DNA of 64,000 bases from Moraxellaceae bacterium (GCA_004173455.1 SECL01000011.1:26646-90645); one strand, 5' to 3'; counted from the stretch's first letter, positions 48,078 through 58,337 are shown. Translations and numbers: made by a program. The notes: generated by a model not told the origin, from the sequence alone.

Positions 48078-48323
48078 AGCCAGCTCCTTGATGTGTTATC
48101 GTTCATTGACTCATGACAAAATTAGCATGATTTAATGACAGTATTGTGAATATTTATTGAGGTGGCTCAGGGCTAAAGTGCTTTATTGAATTTGTTATGG
48201 CAACAGTGTGTACAAGGATTTTTTATCCACCACATATCCTTCCTGCGCAACCGTATTTTCTTGTCGAAAGCAGGCTGGTTTTAAAGCAGCCTTGAACAAG
48301 CGCGCAAGAAGGAAGGAAAAAGT

Positions 48324-49112
48324 CTATGGTGCTGTATGGCGTGCCGCTTTTTCATCAAGGCCAGACAAGCCCATACGGCGCGCCAATTCATCCAGCACTT
48401 GCTGTGGCGCAATATCAAAATAACCCAGCATGACAATACTGTGAAACCACAAGTCTGCTGTTTCATAAATCAGCTCATCCTGATATTCCGGTGCATTCAG
48501 GTGAGTGGCACAATCTTTGGCGGCCAGAATGGTTTCGGTACTTTCTTCACCCACTTTTTCCAGAATTTTATTGAGTCCTTTGTGATACAAGCTGGCCACA
48601 TAGGATTGATCCTCGCTGGCCTGCTTACGTTGCTGCATCACGCCTGCCAGATGGGCTAGCACATCTTGAGTTTCCAGCGTGGTGAGCTGCTGTTCGGCAT
48701 TGTGTGTATGGCTGTGTTGGGCATTGCCATCCCCATAAATTACTTGCGGGTCTTTTTGTACCGCATCCACAATCTGCCAGCCTTGCGGCGTCAATATCCG
48801 GTAAAAACAGGATTCACGTCCGGTGTGACAGGCAATGCCACCATGCTGGGTAATTTGTAGCACAATCACGTCACCATCACAGTCCAGCCGGATTTCATGC
48901 ACATCCTGAAAATGCCCTGATTCTTCACCCTTGTGCCACAGCTTATTACGCGAGCGCGAAAAATAAACTCCACGCTGGGTCTCATGGGTGAGTTGCAGCG
49001 CCTGACGGTTCATCCATGCCACCATCAGAATACGCCCTGTCTGATGATCTTGAGCAATTGCCGGAATCAAGCCGTTTTGGTCAAATTTTACATCATCTAG
49101 CCAGTTACTCAT
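48324..49112 (-). CDS. hisI: Bifunctional phosphoribosyl-AMP cyclohydrolase / phosphoribosyl-ATP pyrophosphatase
   Basis: A 262-residue fusion for histidine steps 2 and 3 (HisIE). HisI part about 1-125: [24 protein letters not shown], and zinc-site cysteines in DCDGD and CHTGRESCF. HisE part about 165-255: [15 protein letters not shown] and [14 protein letters not shown]. The linker of about 40 residues is His/Gln-rich. A fused HisIE next to tatA is, as I recall, the Acinetobacter arrangement. Confidence 0.95.
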   Translation of the reverse strand: MSNWLDDVKFDQNGLIPAIAQDHQTGRILMVAWMNRQALQLTHETQRGVYFSRSRNKLWHKGEESGHFQDVHEIRLDCDGDVIVLQITQHGGIACHTGRESCFYRILTPQGWQIVDAVQKDPQVIYGDGNAQHSHTHNAEQQLTTLETQDVLAHLAGVMQQRKQASEDQSYVASLYHKGLNKILEKVGEESTETILAAKDCATHLNAPEYQDELIYETADLWFHSIVMLGYFDIAPQQVLDELARRMGLSGLDEKAARHTAP

Positions 49113-49322
49113 GAGGATACTCTTTGGGTAAAATCAAAAAAGGTTGAGCGGGGATTATAGTGTAATTTGCACTGCTTGTATGGCTTTGCACCACGCCATG
49201 ATGAACACGGTTTAGGGTAATAAACTTAAAAAAACTCTAACGACAAAAATAAAAGCTAGCTTCTGAAAACAAATTCATCAGCCAGCCTGAAAACCAAATC
49301 AAATCACGCATATGGCCATTAA

Positions 49323-50441
49323 TTAAAAATTGGCGAAACGTACGCCAAAAGACGCATAGCCATATTTACGATCCAAGCGTGATGCCGTGACCGAGTTATA
49401 TAAAAATGGAATGGTGCCAATAAAGTTGTTCTTAAACGCCTGACCCGCCACAAATAGACGAGTATACGGATTTAACTGATACGATAAATCCAGTCCTAGC
49501 GTATGGTTGGTTTTAACCGCAGAACTACCATAGTTATTCACCCGATCATCAATATCCTGACGCATCAGGTACTGAAACTGGTAACCTAACTGGCTATCAA
49601 ATTTTTTGTAGTGCCAGTTCCATGAGCCGCCAAGACTAAAGAAACCAGCGTCATAGCTGAGATCCTTGTCGATATCCAGTCCAAAATCAGAAGCTTGTCC
49701 TGTTAGACCCGCTGTATAAAAAACGGTACCATCAGCAGTAGTACAGGGCCCATTGGTCAATTGTCCTGTATATTGATTACCTGAATTAACCTGAATATTA
49801 AAGTTACATTGTCCCTTAGACAGCTGAGCATTTAAGCTATCCACATCAACCTTGCTATATCCCAGACTGACAAAACCATTGAGTTTATTCTGGCGATCCA
49901 GACGGCGGGCAAATAATAGGTCAACTTGCGCCTGAATATCACTCAAGTCATTGACGTTAATATGACTAAAACGCTGACCATTTACCAGTGTAGGAGAAGT
50001 TTTGCTCAGGTCATCAGCCTGATTGCCCCACAAAGACAAGCGAATCGCCACCTCATCACTGGGTTTGAGATTAAGTTGCGGCTTGTATTGCACCGCCGCG
50101 AGCCAGCTATCAATCTGGTTGCTGTCCTGCCCATATTCGATATTACGATGCCAGTAGCCAAGCTCACCCATCCATTGCGGATTAAAAGCGTAGTTCAGCA
50201 GTAAATGGCCGCCATCATAATCGCCTGCATTGTCATCGACCACCCCTTCGCCTTCACGAAGATTAAAAATATCCACAGTATCATTGACGATATCAAAGCT
50301 GGCTTCTACCGAGAGGGGAGATGCTGGATTGGCAGTTAAGGGTTGCAAAAACACATCGTTGGGTGCTGCAACGCTGGCACCTGAAATCACACCAGCGCAA
50401 CCGAGCACGACACTATAAAAATAATGAGGTTTAAAAAACAT
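49323..50441 (-). CDS. Outer-membrane beta-barrel protein, unknown
   Basis: A 372-residue protein with a signal peptide (hydrophobic core YFYSVVLGCAGVISG, cleavage near SVA-AP). Alternating beta-strand patterns run throughout, and the chain ends in Phe (FGVRFANF), the usual signal for barrel insertion. I do not recognise the family; the strand layout suggests a barrel of 14-16 strands. One disulfide pair (QCNFN and PCTTA) sits in a loop. The start is taken at 50441 with AAGGA upstream, rather than 50513. It follows a large lipoprotein gene on the same strand, so the two may act together at the cell surface. Confidence 0.75.
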   Translation of the reverse strand: MFFKPHYFYSVVLGCAGVISGASVAAPNDVFLQPLTANPASPLSVEASFDIVNDTVDIFNLREGEGVVDDNAGDYDGGHLLLNYAFNPQWMGELGYWHRNIEYGQDSNQIDSWLAAVQYKPQLNLKPSDEVAIRLSLWGNQADDLSKTSPTLVNGQRFSHINVNDLSDIQAQVDLLFARRLDRQNKLNGFVSLGYSKVDVDSLNAQLSKGQCNFNIQVNSGNQYTGQLTNGPCTTADGTVFYTAGLTGQASDFGLDIDKDLSYDAGFFSLGGSWNWHYKKFDSQLGYQFQYLMRQDIDDRVNNYGSSAVKTNHTLGLDLSYQLNPYTRLFVAGQAFKNNFIGTIPFLYNSVTASRLDRKYGYASFGVRFANF

Positions 50442-50511
50442 AATAAATCCTTCAGCAGCAAGAAGGTAAACTGATAAAAACAGCGTTTTAAAAAATACAG
50501 TGCCATAACGC

Positions 50512-50539
50512 AATAAAGCTGCCCGAAGGCAACTTTATT
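50512..50539. repeat. Stem-loop between the lipoprotein and barrel genes
   Basis: A 12-bp stem with one G-T pair (AATAAAGCTGCC with GGCAACTTTATT) and a 4-nt loop that reads TTCG on the transcribed minus strand. No T run follows, so partial readthrough or RNA end protection is more likely than full termination. Confidence 0.55.
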
Positions 50540-50569
50540 GAGATTACATCAAGCTAATCGTGCAATAAC

Positions 50570-52237
50570 TTATTGAATTTTAAGTTGTGCACTTACGCCT
50601 TTACCAACCATGTTGACACCACCGGCATTAACAGAAGTGTCATCTGCTGGGGTACCATTAGCATCGATACCTACACGCAAATTCAGGCTAACGTCAATAT
50701 CAAGTGCATCGCCAGATTTAGGCGTGTAATCATTAATTACAGCTTTAAGCTCGGCGCTTTTGCTTTGTGCCTTGCTTAAGAATTCATCCACAGAAAGATT
50801 TAGTAAACCATTAGAATCTACTGCAAGGTTGTCGACTGTTTTGTTCGGTGCGTCAAAAGTGGTTGTCACTTTACCAAAAGTTTGAACGGAATAAGTCGTG
50901 CCGGCTGGGATAGTCGCTTTCATCAACTTGCCAGCAGTGCTGAACTCTAGGTTGACTTGATTGACAACGATGTTCAGGGTGTTGGCACTATTAATGGTAT
51001 AGCTTAAGCCAACTTTAGCTTGCTGTACGCCAGACTGGGGTGCTTGACCAACTTGGGTCATGTCCAGTTGAATGGTTTTAAAACCATTTACTAATAGTGG
51101 GTTGCTGGCAGTAGAGGTACGGATACGATTGATGTCAAATGGAGTACCGTTGAAACTTGCGCCCATCAATCGAATATAGTCTTGATATTTTTCAATATTG
51201 ACTAAGTCATCAATGGCACTTTGTGGCAAATTAAGATCACCCGCGGCTGCTTCAATTGCAGCACGGTTACCACTGGCCAAAGCGTCACCTAATGCTTTCA
51301 TTTTTGCAGGGTCAGCAGTAGTGAGAAGGTCGGCAACTGCATTGATGGCATTAGCTGCTGCTTCTGATTGCGTCGCTGCCTTAATAACAGCAATTTGGCC
51401 ACCTGCTTTTAGTGCAGCAAGTGTAGCAGCAGGATTACCCTGAATTGTAATATCTAGTGCATTTACTTTTTGTACTTGCTGAGCAATCAATCCTGCGCTA
51501 ACAGCAGCAACGTTCTTCGCAACAGTATTAATGTTAGCTTGTAGGGCAGGACTTAAACTGGATTTTGCATTAATCACAGAAGTTTCAATCACGCCTTGAA
51601 TAAAGTCTGTTTTACTCAAGTCAGATATAGTGGCGCCATTCTGAATACTTTTCACCATTTGCATGGCTACAGCTTTCGCGACTGCTTCTGAGGCTGTTGC
51701 TTCATTGGCAACGCCAAGCTCTTGTAGTGCGGCTTGAACCTGAATAATTAACTGTTGAGCAACCAAGGTGGTTTTTAACAGCTGCGCATTGGTCATTGGA
51801 TCAACTACGAGCAGATTTGCATCTAAACCCAGCTGTTGAGCAATCTGTGCAGTACTGGCAATAGTACCTGTGTGGTATATCAGCGTAGTTAAAGGTGAAA
51901 CAATCACAGTCCCAGAATCATTTCTTGGCACTTTTAACGCATGCAGGGTCACCGTGTTCTGTAGCTCTGTACCTATATCGGTTCCGCCTGTGACCGTAAT
52001 GTTTGTACCAGCGCATGCTGCAGGAATATTAAAGTCACCAGTAGAACTAGTAGCAGCACTAGAAGCACAACCTTCAAAGTTAACATTGGCATTATCTAGA
52101 TAAAAGTCAATAACTTTACCTTTTGTAGCTACTTGACCGTTGTTAGAGCCAGAATCACTGCTACTGCCGCCACAACCTGCGAGTAACAATGAACTGGTTG
52201 CGAATGCAAGTGCGGTGGTTTTAAAGAGAGTATTCAT
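50570..52237 (-). CDS. Large surface-type lipoprotein, unknown
   Basis: A 555-residue predicted lipoprotein: signal peptide, lipobox LLAGC (C22), then a Gly/Ser/Asp linker typical of exposed lipoproteins. Residues about 38-115 resemble a repeating domain of surface lipoproteins (VIDFYLDNANV, cysteine, TGDFNIPAAC, then GGTD and SPLTTLI). The middle (about 120-350) is Ala-rich and helical; the end is beta-rich. Function unknown. It is the first gene of a probable pair with the outer-membrane barrel downstream. Confidence 0.75.
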   Translation of the reverse strand: MNTLFKTTALAFATSSLLLAGCGGSSSDSGSNNGQVATKGKVIDFYLDNANVNFEGCASSAATSSTGDFNIPAACAGTNITVTGGTDIGTELQNTVTLHALKVPRNDSGTVIVSPLTTLIYHTGTIASTAQIAQQLGLDANLLVVDPMTNAQLLKTTLVAQQLIIQVQAALQELGVANEATASEAVAKAVAMQMVKSIQNGATISDLSKTDFIQGVIETSVINAKSSLSPALQANINTVAKNVAAVSAGLIAQQVQKVNALDITIQGNPAATLAALKAGGQIAVIKAATQSEAAANAINAVADLLTTADPAKMKALGDALASGNRAAIEAAAGDLNLPQSAIDDLVNIEKYQDYIRLMGASFNGTPFDINRIRTSTASNPLLVNGFKTIQLDMTQVGQAPQSGVQQAKVGLSYTINSANTLNIVVNQVNLEFSTAGKLMKATIPAGTTYSVQTFGKVTTTFDAPNKTVDNLAVDSNGLLNLSVDEFLSKAQSKSAELKAVINDYTPKSGDALDIDVSLNLRVGIDANGTPADDTSVNAGGVNMVGKGVSAQLKIQ

Positions 52238-52461
52238 TTGCTTATTCTTCCTTTGGCAAAAAATGGAGCGCTATTAATCTGGGCGTTAAACTGTAATAAG
52301 TGGTTTGTCCAGAAAATAACAGTTGTTGTAAGCGTTAAAATGCTTTTCTTATAGCAAAAATCAGCCATTGGGGCAATGGAAAAAGGATAACTCTCCTTGG
52401 TTAGTTCACTTTTTCTTGTAAATATTGTTAAATAAACTTAAAACAACTTCACATTTTTTGA

Positions 52462-53559
52462 TCAAAATAAAACTATGTTGTCGTTAATTTGGTCTTTTTC
52501 AATCAGCTCCAGAAATTCATCCCCTAGCCGTTGGCTTTCAGCGATAGACTGCTGCCAGCTCTTTTTGCGCGCACTGTCGTTATGCACAAAACGGGCAAAG
52601 TCACTGCGATCGGGTAGACGACCCAAGGGCAGAGAGGCCAAATATTCCGGCGATGGCGAAATCAGTACGGTGCGCCGATGATTTTGCGCATTGGCTTTGC
52701 GCCATCGCAATGACTTGTCAAACCAGCCGGGAATGATGCGGTCGCTAAAATGGGGATAAAGGATCAACCCTTTGGAGTTATAGGGCAAGTCAAGATGATA
52801 ATCCAGCAAGCCGCCATCACGATAACTACCGCTAGGTGCCAGTGGAATATCCCTAACCGCGCTCATCACGGCCGGAATAGCCGCAGATGCCATCAGTAAG
52901 TGCATGGCATTGTCGGTATTGAGCGGTAAGTGGTGGGTAAAAAATTCCTGCGTGTCATGTAAGGGAAGCGGATTGTGCTGCGGATGGCTATAGGCAAAAC
53001 CGCGTTGCATAAACAGCCGATTGGCACGGCGCGACAGCATGTTGCTGCCAAAAACGCCTGCCAGCGCCAGCCCTAGCGGAATCACATGATCACTGGCAAA
53101 AATATGCCGGCTTTTGACCACCACAATCACCAGTTGCATCCATGGATGATTGACCAAACTTTCTATTTTGCCATCAAGGAGCTGTTGCAACATGTCATGA
53201 CAGCGCCGGGTCACATCGGCCACTTTGTCTTTTTTGGAAAACTCCATGTTGGTATAGAGTTCGGCCAGCCGTTTTGGCCCCTCGATACCCCCGTGCGCGG
53301 CAATGGCTGCAAAACGCCAGCTGCCAATGGAAGCACCAAAACAGGTAAGCGGGCTGTTCGCCTGGGTCGGCGCACGTAACAGGAAGTCCGCAAAAATGGC
53401 CTGATCCAGACCGCATAATCCAATGCCTTTGGGGCCGCCTGCTGCACCGGGAATAATGTCAATATCCTGCGGCTGCAAGCCATGCTGGCGAATATGCGCC
53501 ATGGCCTCTGTTCCAGCGCGAATGGTCAGCACTGGAGTTTTATGGTGGATATACGCCAA
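52462..53559 (-). CDS. Patatin-like phospholipase
   Basis: A 365-residue lipid acyl hydrolase of the patatin fold. The oxyanion loop is GAAGGPKGIGL (about 38-48), the nucleophile lies in GASIGS (GxSxG, about residue 72), and the catalytic aspartate in DGGLLDYH (about 249). No signal peptide is visible. The frame starts at a TTG with a close GAGG; the next ATG is at codon 20. Substrate unknown. Single-gene unit near the ubi cluster. Confidence 0.85.
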   Translation of the reverse strand: MAYIHHKTPVLTIRAGTEAMAHIRQHGLQPQDIDIIPGAAGGPKGIGLCGLDQAIFADFLLRAPTQANSPLTCFGASIGSWRFAAIAAHGGIEGPKRLAELYTNMEFSKKDKVADVTRRCHDMLQQLLDGKIESLVNHPWMQLVIVVVKSRHIFASDHVIPLGLALAGVFGSNMLSRRANRLFMQRGFAYSHPQHNPLPLHDTQEFFTHHLPLNTDNAMHLLMASAAIPAVMSAVRDIPLAPSGSYRDGGLLDYHLDLPYNSKGLILYPHFSDRIIPGWFDKSLRWRKANAQNHRRTVLISPSPEYLASLPLGRLPDRSDFARFVHNDSARKKSWQQSIAESQRLGDEFLELIEKDQINDNIVLF

Positions 53560-53718
53560 AACAGCCTCGGCTATTCAATGAGCACAGCCTGTATTGTGCA
53601 AAAACGGGCTTGCTTGTACAAGCAGCTATCGCGAATGACCAGTTCAGGCTAATGCGATGGTGTGGGCTATTAGGGCGGCAAGATCGCGCTATTATTAAAA
53701 AGCGATGACATCAAATCT

Positions 53719-55338
53719 CTAGGCAATTAAGCGCCACAGCACCACAACACCCGCCAGAATCAGGAATATCACCGCCACTGGCCACGGCAGTTGGGTGGCA
53801 GTCACCAGCAGCGTTAAAAATCCGCTGGCCGCAATCCAGTCACGGCGGCGGGTTTGCTGCATGTCCAGCCGCATGTGCTGCAATTCGCGCCATTGCTTGT
53901 CTTGCCATGCGCCTTGCTGGCGCAGGTTATGCAGGCTATCAATCAGTAAAGCGGGTAAATCGGTTGCACCCATCAGCATGTCGGGAATTTGCTGCCCCAG
54001 TTGCTTAAGGCTGGTCATGGGGTTGACGTTTTGCTTGACCCATTCGGTTAAAATCGGCTTGGCCAGCTTCCAGATGTCCAGTTGCGGATACAGGTCACGT
54101 CCCAATCCTTCCACATGCACCAGTGTTTTGAGTAACAGCATAAGTTGGGGTGGAATTTCCAGATGATGACGCCGGGCAATGTCCATCACCTGAATTAAAA
54201 TACCGGCAAAATCCAGTTGATCCATGGGCTTGGAAATCATCGGGCCAACGGTGCGACGCATTTCACGCGCTAAAGTATTTTGGTCGCTACCTGCTGGAAT
54301 CCAGCCGGCCTGATGCACAATCTGGATCAGTTGCTCAAAGTTATTGTTCATCACCGCCAGCAGCAGACGTGCCACGGTCATCTGGTCACTTTTGGACAAC
54401 TCGCCGACAATGGCACAATCCAGCGCAATAAAGCGCGGATTTTGCGGGTTTAGGGTTTCAACAAACACATTGCCCGGATGCATGTCAGCATGGAAAAAGT
54501 TGTCACGGAACACTTGGGTAAAAAAGATAGTCAGGCCTTTTTCACCCAGCATGGCGCGATCCATGCCCAGTTGCTCAAAGGTTTCAAGATCGGATACCGG
54601 CACGCCACTAATGCGTTCGGCCACCATCACATCCTTGGTGGCGGTATAGACTTCCGGCACATACATCATGCTGGAACCCATAAAATTATGCCGCATTTGC
54701 ATGGTATTGGCGGCTTCCAGACTCAAGTCCAGCTCGTTTAAAATCACTTGGCGGTAATCACTAATTACCTGCACCAAATGTACGGCACGTGCCGCTTCAA
54801 CGCGGGCTTCCAACCAGTGACCTAGCCAGTTAAGAATTTCAAAATCCTTAATAATTTTAGGCCGAATTGTTGGCCGCACAATTTTGACAATCACTTCACG
54901 GCCATCGTGCAGGGCAGCGGTATGCACTTGGGCAATGGAGGCTGCTGCCAAAGGCACATCATCAAAACGGGCAAACAGGGTGTCAATTTTGGCATTTAAT
55001 GAAGTTTCAACCTGTTGCCGGGCAATGGCCGTGTCAAAAGGTGACACACGATCCTGAAGCTGCACCAGTTGTAGCAACAGTTCAGGCGGAATCAAATCGC
55101 GGCGGGTAGACAGTAATTGCCCCAGCTTGACAAACAACGGCCCCATTTCTTCCAGTGCATGTTTAAGACGCAACGGGTCTTTACTGGCACGGCTCGCCCA
55201 TGCAGCCGGATGCAGTTTGATCAGTTGCATCAGCGGTCGCGCTTTGGCAGGAATTTCCTCGTCGGGCAGTAAAGTATCCAACCGATGATGGGCGGCCAGT
55301 CGCCAGAGTTCAAGCAGTCGGGAAAAATGCGGGATCAT
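53719..55338 (-). CDS. ubiB: Ubiquinone biosynthesis kinase-like protein UbiB
   Basis: A 539-residue ABC1/ADCK atypical kinase-like ATPase that supports the ubiquinone synthesis complex at the membrane. The KxGQ motif is FVKLGQLLSTRRD (about 68-80), the Ala-rich loop is PLAAASIAQVH, and the catalytic-loop region is HADMHPGNVF. Two C-terminal membrane helices (about 500-538) anchor it. It follows ubiJ by 20 nt, matching the conserved ubiE-ubiJ-ubiB order. Confidence 0.95.
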   Translation of the reverse strand: MIPHFSRLLELWRLAAHHRLDTLLPDEEIPAKARPLMQLIKLHPAAWASRASKDPLRLKHALEEMGPLFVKLGQLLSTRRDLIPPELLLQLVQLQDRVSPFDTAIARQQVETSLNAKIDTLFARFDDVPLAAASIAQVHTAALHDGREVIVKIVRPTIRPKIIKDFEILNWLGHWLEARVEAARAVHLVQVISDYRQVILNELDLSLEAANTMQMRHNFMGSSMMYVPEVYTATKDVMVAERISGVPVSDLETFEQLGMDRAMLGEKGLTIFFTQVFRDNFFHADMHPGNVFVETLNPQNPRFIALDCAIVGELSKSDQMTVARLLLAVMNNNFEQLIQIVHQAGWIPAGSDQNTLAREMRRTVGPMISKPMDQLDFAGILIQVMDIARRHHLEIPPQLMLLLKTLVHVEGLGRDLYPQLDIWKLAKPILTEWVKQNVNPMTSLKQLGQQIPDMLMGATDLPALLIDSLHNLRQQGAWQDKQWRELQHMRLDMQQTRRRDWIAASGFLTLLVTATQLPWPVAVIFLILAGVVVLWRLIA

Positions 55339-55358
55339 TGGCTATTGTCCTAAATGTT

Positions 55359-56147
55359 TTACTGTTGCTGCTGTTCTTGCTGTTGTCGGGTTTGTGATTG
55401 TGGCGACAACGAGGCGGCGGATGCCGTATGATTTTGTTTAAGCGTGTTTTGCTCAAGCGTGTTTTGTTCTTGCTGCTGAACGTGCTGTTGCAGGTATTGC
55501 AGTTTGGCCTGTGCGCGTTCAATGTCTTGACGCAGGTTACGCATATTGTGGTTAAACTGATCCATTTGCCAGCGCGCAACAAACAATTGACCGTCTTCTA
55601 TCACGGCTTCACTGGCATGGCTGCTCACACTGGAGGCCATGCGGCCAACAACCTGCCGGGTCTGCTGAATAGCTTTGCCCAGTTGACCGGCAGGAATCGC
55701 GCCAATCCACGGGCTTAAACGGCTGGCCAGATCAGGCTGTGCCTGTGCCAGAATGCTCTGAAGCTGTTGCAGCAGACTCATATCACCTTGTAGTGGAATG
55801 TTGCCAGTCGCGCCTGCTTGGGCGGTCATCAGCTTGCCCAGTTCCACCAGATTAGACACATGTAACGTGGTAGTGGCCTGCTGTGGTGCTTGCATGGGGT
55901 CGTTGACCGGATCATAAGGCCGTTGTTCAAAAATACTGGTTTTGCGCTCGGGCATGCCCAAAGGAGTCGGGTTTAGCCGAACCTTGTCCTGATCAAACCA
56001 GACATCCACCGAGAGTTGTGGAGAATCCATCACCACGCGCAGCAGTTTGCCAGCCAGTCCGTTCAATTGCTGGCGGGTGGCCGCATCAAGGTCAATCCAC
56101 TGATTAAACAGGGTTTCTACAGTGCCCAGCGCAAGTACAGCAAGCAT
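55359..56147 (-). CDS. ubiJ: Ubiquinone biosynthesis accessory factor UbiJ (SCP2 domain)
   Basis: A 262-residue protein with an N-terminal SCP2 lipid-binding domain that handles hydrophobic ubiquinone intermediates. A C-terminal coiled coil follows (about 185-225). The last 35 residues are Gln-rich low complexity with a 12-bp in-frame duplication (QNTLEQNTLKQN). Between ubiE and ubiB, as in other proteobacteria. AGGAAA precedes the ATG. Confidence 0.88.
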   Translation of the reverse strand: MLAVLALGTVETLFNQWIDLDAATRQQLNGLAGKLLRVVMDSPQLSVDVWFDQDKVRLNPTPLGMPERKTSIFEQRPYDPVNDPMQAPQQATTTLHVSNLVELGKLMTAQAGATGNIPLQGDMSLLQQLQSILAQAQPDLASRLSPWIGAIPAGQLGKAIQQTRQVVGRMASSVSSHASEAVIEDGQLFVARWQMDQFNHNMRNLRQDIERAQAKLQYLQQHVQQQEQNTLEQNTLKQNHTASAASLSPQSQTRQQQEQQQQ

Positions 56148-56348
56148 TATGATTTCCTAAAATAATATCTGCTCAGTTAGCGACATAGCAGAATGTTGAA
56201 AAGAAAAATAATCACAGAGTATCTTACGATGTGGTATTTAGACCTAAGCAGAAAGTCGCGTGGCCTGAATCGCTGCCACGAACTTTCTCAGCAAATCTCT
56301 ATTGGATAAGCATCCGTAGCGTTAAAATTAAACACTATTTTAAACCAG

Positions 56349-56399
56349 TTGCTTATTTAAACGAATTGCTTGTTTAAAATAGCTGCTTGTTTAAACCGT
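56349..56399. repeat. Three 17-bp tandem repeats right after ubiE
   Basis: Three imperfect 17-bp units built on CTGCTTGTTTAAA (56349-56365, 56366-56382, 56383-56399) end exactly at the ubiE stop codon. The end of ubiE itself resembles a fourth degenerate unit. The rest of the 252-bp gap to ubiJ shows no gene. Confidence 0.75.
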
Positions 56400-57389
56400 C
56401 TACTTAAAACCACGATGCAGCGCCACAATGCCACCGGTCATATTGTGATAGTCACAGCTCTGGAAACCAGCAGTTTCCATCATTTGTTTTAAAGTGCGCT
56501 GGTCGGGATGCATACGGATGGATTCGGCCAGATAGCGATAGCTTTCAGAATCATTGGCCACCAGTTTGCCCATCACTGGCAATGCGGTAAACGAATACAG
56601 GTCATACAGGCGCGACAGTGGCTCAAACACCGGCTTGGAAAATTCAAGAATCAGAAGGCGGCCACCCGGCTTAAGCACGCGATACATGGCGCGCAGGGCA
56701 GCATCCTTATCGGTGACGTTACGCAGGCCAAAACTGATGGTCAACAGATCAAAGCTTTCGTCTTTAAACGGTTCCAGTGTTTCGGCATTGGCCAGTACAA
56801 AGCTTACATTGGTACAGCCTTTGTCAATCAGGCGATCACGTCCCACATTTAGCATGGATTCATTAATATCGGACAGCACCACATGACCTTGCGCCCCCAC
56901 TTCACGGCTAAACGCCAGCGCCAGATCGCCAGTCCCGCCAGCAATATCCAGTACCTGCTGGCCACGACGCACACCAGACAGGTTGATGGCAAAACGCTTC
57001 CACAACCGGTGAATGCCAAACGACATCAAATCATTCATCAGGTCGTATTTGGCCGCGACCGAATGGAACACTTCAGCCACTTTTTGCTGTTTTTCGTCCA
57101 CGCCAACAGTCTTGTAGCCAAAGTGCGTGGTTGAACCCAGATTCTGGTGATCAGCGCCTTTTGGCAAGCTTTGCTGCTGACCCTGTGGCGTGCCTTGCGG
57201 CAGGGGCTGGTTTAAAAATGGAGAGCTGGAAGCGGTCGCATGGGTACTGTCTTGCTGGTTTTGAACAGGCGCGTTTTGCGGGGCAGGGCTATTGTTATTC
57301 AGGTTATTGGGGTTGCTGATGCTATTTAGGTTATCAAGATTGTTTAGGTTATTGGGGTTATTAGGAGTGCTATTGGTGCTGTCGGACAT
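56400..57389 (-). CDS. ubiE: Ubiquinone/menaquinone C-methyltransferase UbiE
   Basis: A SAM-dependent methyltransferase of the ubiquinone (and menaquinone) pathway. The start is the ATG 57389 with AGGGAG upstream, giving 329 residues against about 250 in the family. The catalytic domain (about 86-329) is complete: [28 protein letters not shown] motif [13 protein letters not shown], and [10 protein letters not shown]. The extra ~85 N-terminal residues are low complexity, Asn-rich then Gln/Pro-rich, with a duplicated NPNNLN unit. The extension is probably disordered. Confidence 0.94.
   Translation of the reverse strand: MSDSTNSTPNNPNNLNNLDNLNSISNPNNLNNNSPAPQNAPVQNQQDSTHATASSSPFLNQPLPQGTPQGQQQSLPKGADHQNLGSTTHFGYKTVGVDEKQQKVAEVFHSVAAKYDLMNDLMSFGIHRLWKRFAINLSGVRRGQQVLDIAGGTGDLALAFSREVGAQGHVVLSDINESMLNVGRDRLIDKGCTNVSFVLANAETLEPFKDESFDLLTISFGLRNVTDKDAALRAMYRVLKPGGRLLILEFSKPVFEPLSRLYDLYSFTALPVMGKLVANDSESYRYLAESIRMHPDQRTLKQMMETAGFQSCDYHNMTGGIVALHRGFK
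57301..57359. repeat. In-frame duplication in the ubiE 5' extension
   Basis: The same 14 bases occur at 57301-57314 and 57346-57359, exactly 45 nt (15 codons) apart, encoding NPNNLN twice within an Asn-rich stretch. The period keeps the reading frame. Confidence 0.8.
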
Positions 57390-57632
57390 GGGTAAAACTC
57401 CCTGATAAGCTGGTAAATGCGTAAAACTATAATAAACAATGCTGCCGATCATGCCAGATTTTATTCACAGGTGCTGGCCTAAACTGCAAAAAAATACATT
57501 AATTTAATGAGTAAAATGAACAGATTTCGCCACTTAAGCTGCACGCTTGATGCAAGCGCCACACACCGCATTCAAGCTGCTGGTGTTGGCTGATCAGATT
57601 TGGAAAATGTGGTTTTAACGCGGCATTGCAAC

Positions 57633-58337
57633 TCAGGCAAAGGGATACAGGTCGCCTGCATGAACCTTGTCAATAATCTCGCGTTCGCGCGCGGTAAAGG
57701 TATTCACAAACTCCTGTGCCGACTTGAGCGGTTTCATGGCCTCAAAGCCTTCGTCCACAAACTCATACATCGGGCCAACTTTATATTTATAGGCCAGACC
57801 TTTGGCCATTCTAAAAGCACCTTTGACCATGCGCGAGCGCACGTATTTATCCAGACTAATGCCCAGTTCATCCAGCAAGGCCATCTGGCGTAGACGCGGT
57901 TCACGCTGATCCAGCTTGAGGTAAGCACGGCGCATGATCTCGTCATTGAGCGGCATCGTGGGGGCATAGGTACTGAGCAGGTCAAGCGCCAGTTCCTGAT
58001 CCAGCCGGATTGCCAGCACCGCCAGCTCTACCCCAGAAAAACCGGTACGAATGGCCGAGTCAGGAATGATTTTTTCTACCATGCCCGCATTGTTAATCAG
58101 ACGACCAATCTGGTTTGCCAGCACATCAAAATCGGGACCACCATACAAACGGTTTAAAAAATACTGGGTCATTAAATGATGTTCAGGCACTGCAAAAAAA
58201 TCATGATGGGTTTTTTTCATGCGCTCTTTTTGCCAGAGTTGCACATCATTCAAACGGCTGGCCAGTACGGGATCCTGATGAAAATCCAAAGCATGAAAAA
58301 ATTCAAGTTGCTGTTGCAGTGCATCAAACTTAGACAT
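57633..58337 (-). CDS. FFLEELY-motif protein (first of a tandem pair)
   Basis: A 234-residue all-helical protein of the family named for its FFLEELY motif, here YFLNRLYGGPDFDVLANQ at about 63-80. I know this family mainly from Acinetobacter and relatives; its function is unknown. No signal peptide or membrane helix. Start uncertain: no ribosome site is visible for 58337 or for the ATG at 58346, and the frame extends to 58415. It lies 87 nt downstream of a diverged paralogue on the same strand. Confidence 0.78.
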   Translation of the reverse strand: MSKFDALQQQLEFFHALDFHQDPVLASRLNDVQLWQKERMKKTHHDFFAVPEHHLMTQYFLNRLYGGPDFDVLANQIGRLINNAGMVEKIIPDSAIRTGFSGVELAVLAIRLDQELALDLLSTYAPTMPLNDEIMRRAYLKLDQREPRLRQMALLDELGISLDKYVRSRMVKGAFRMAKGLAYKYKVGPMYEFVDEGFEAMKPLKSAQEFVNTFTAREREIIDKVHAGDLYPFA

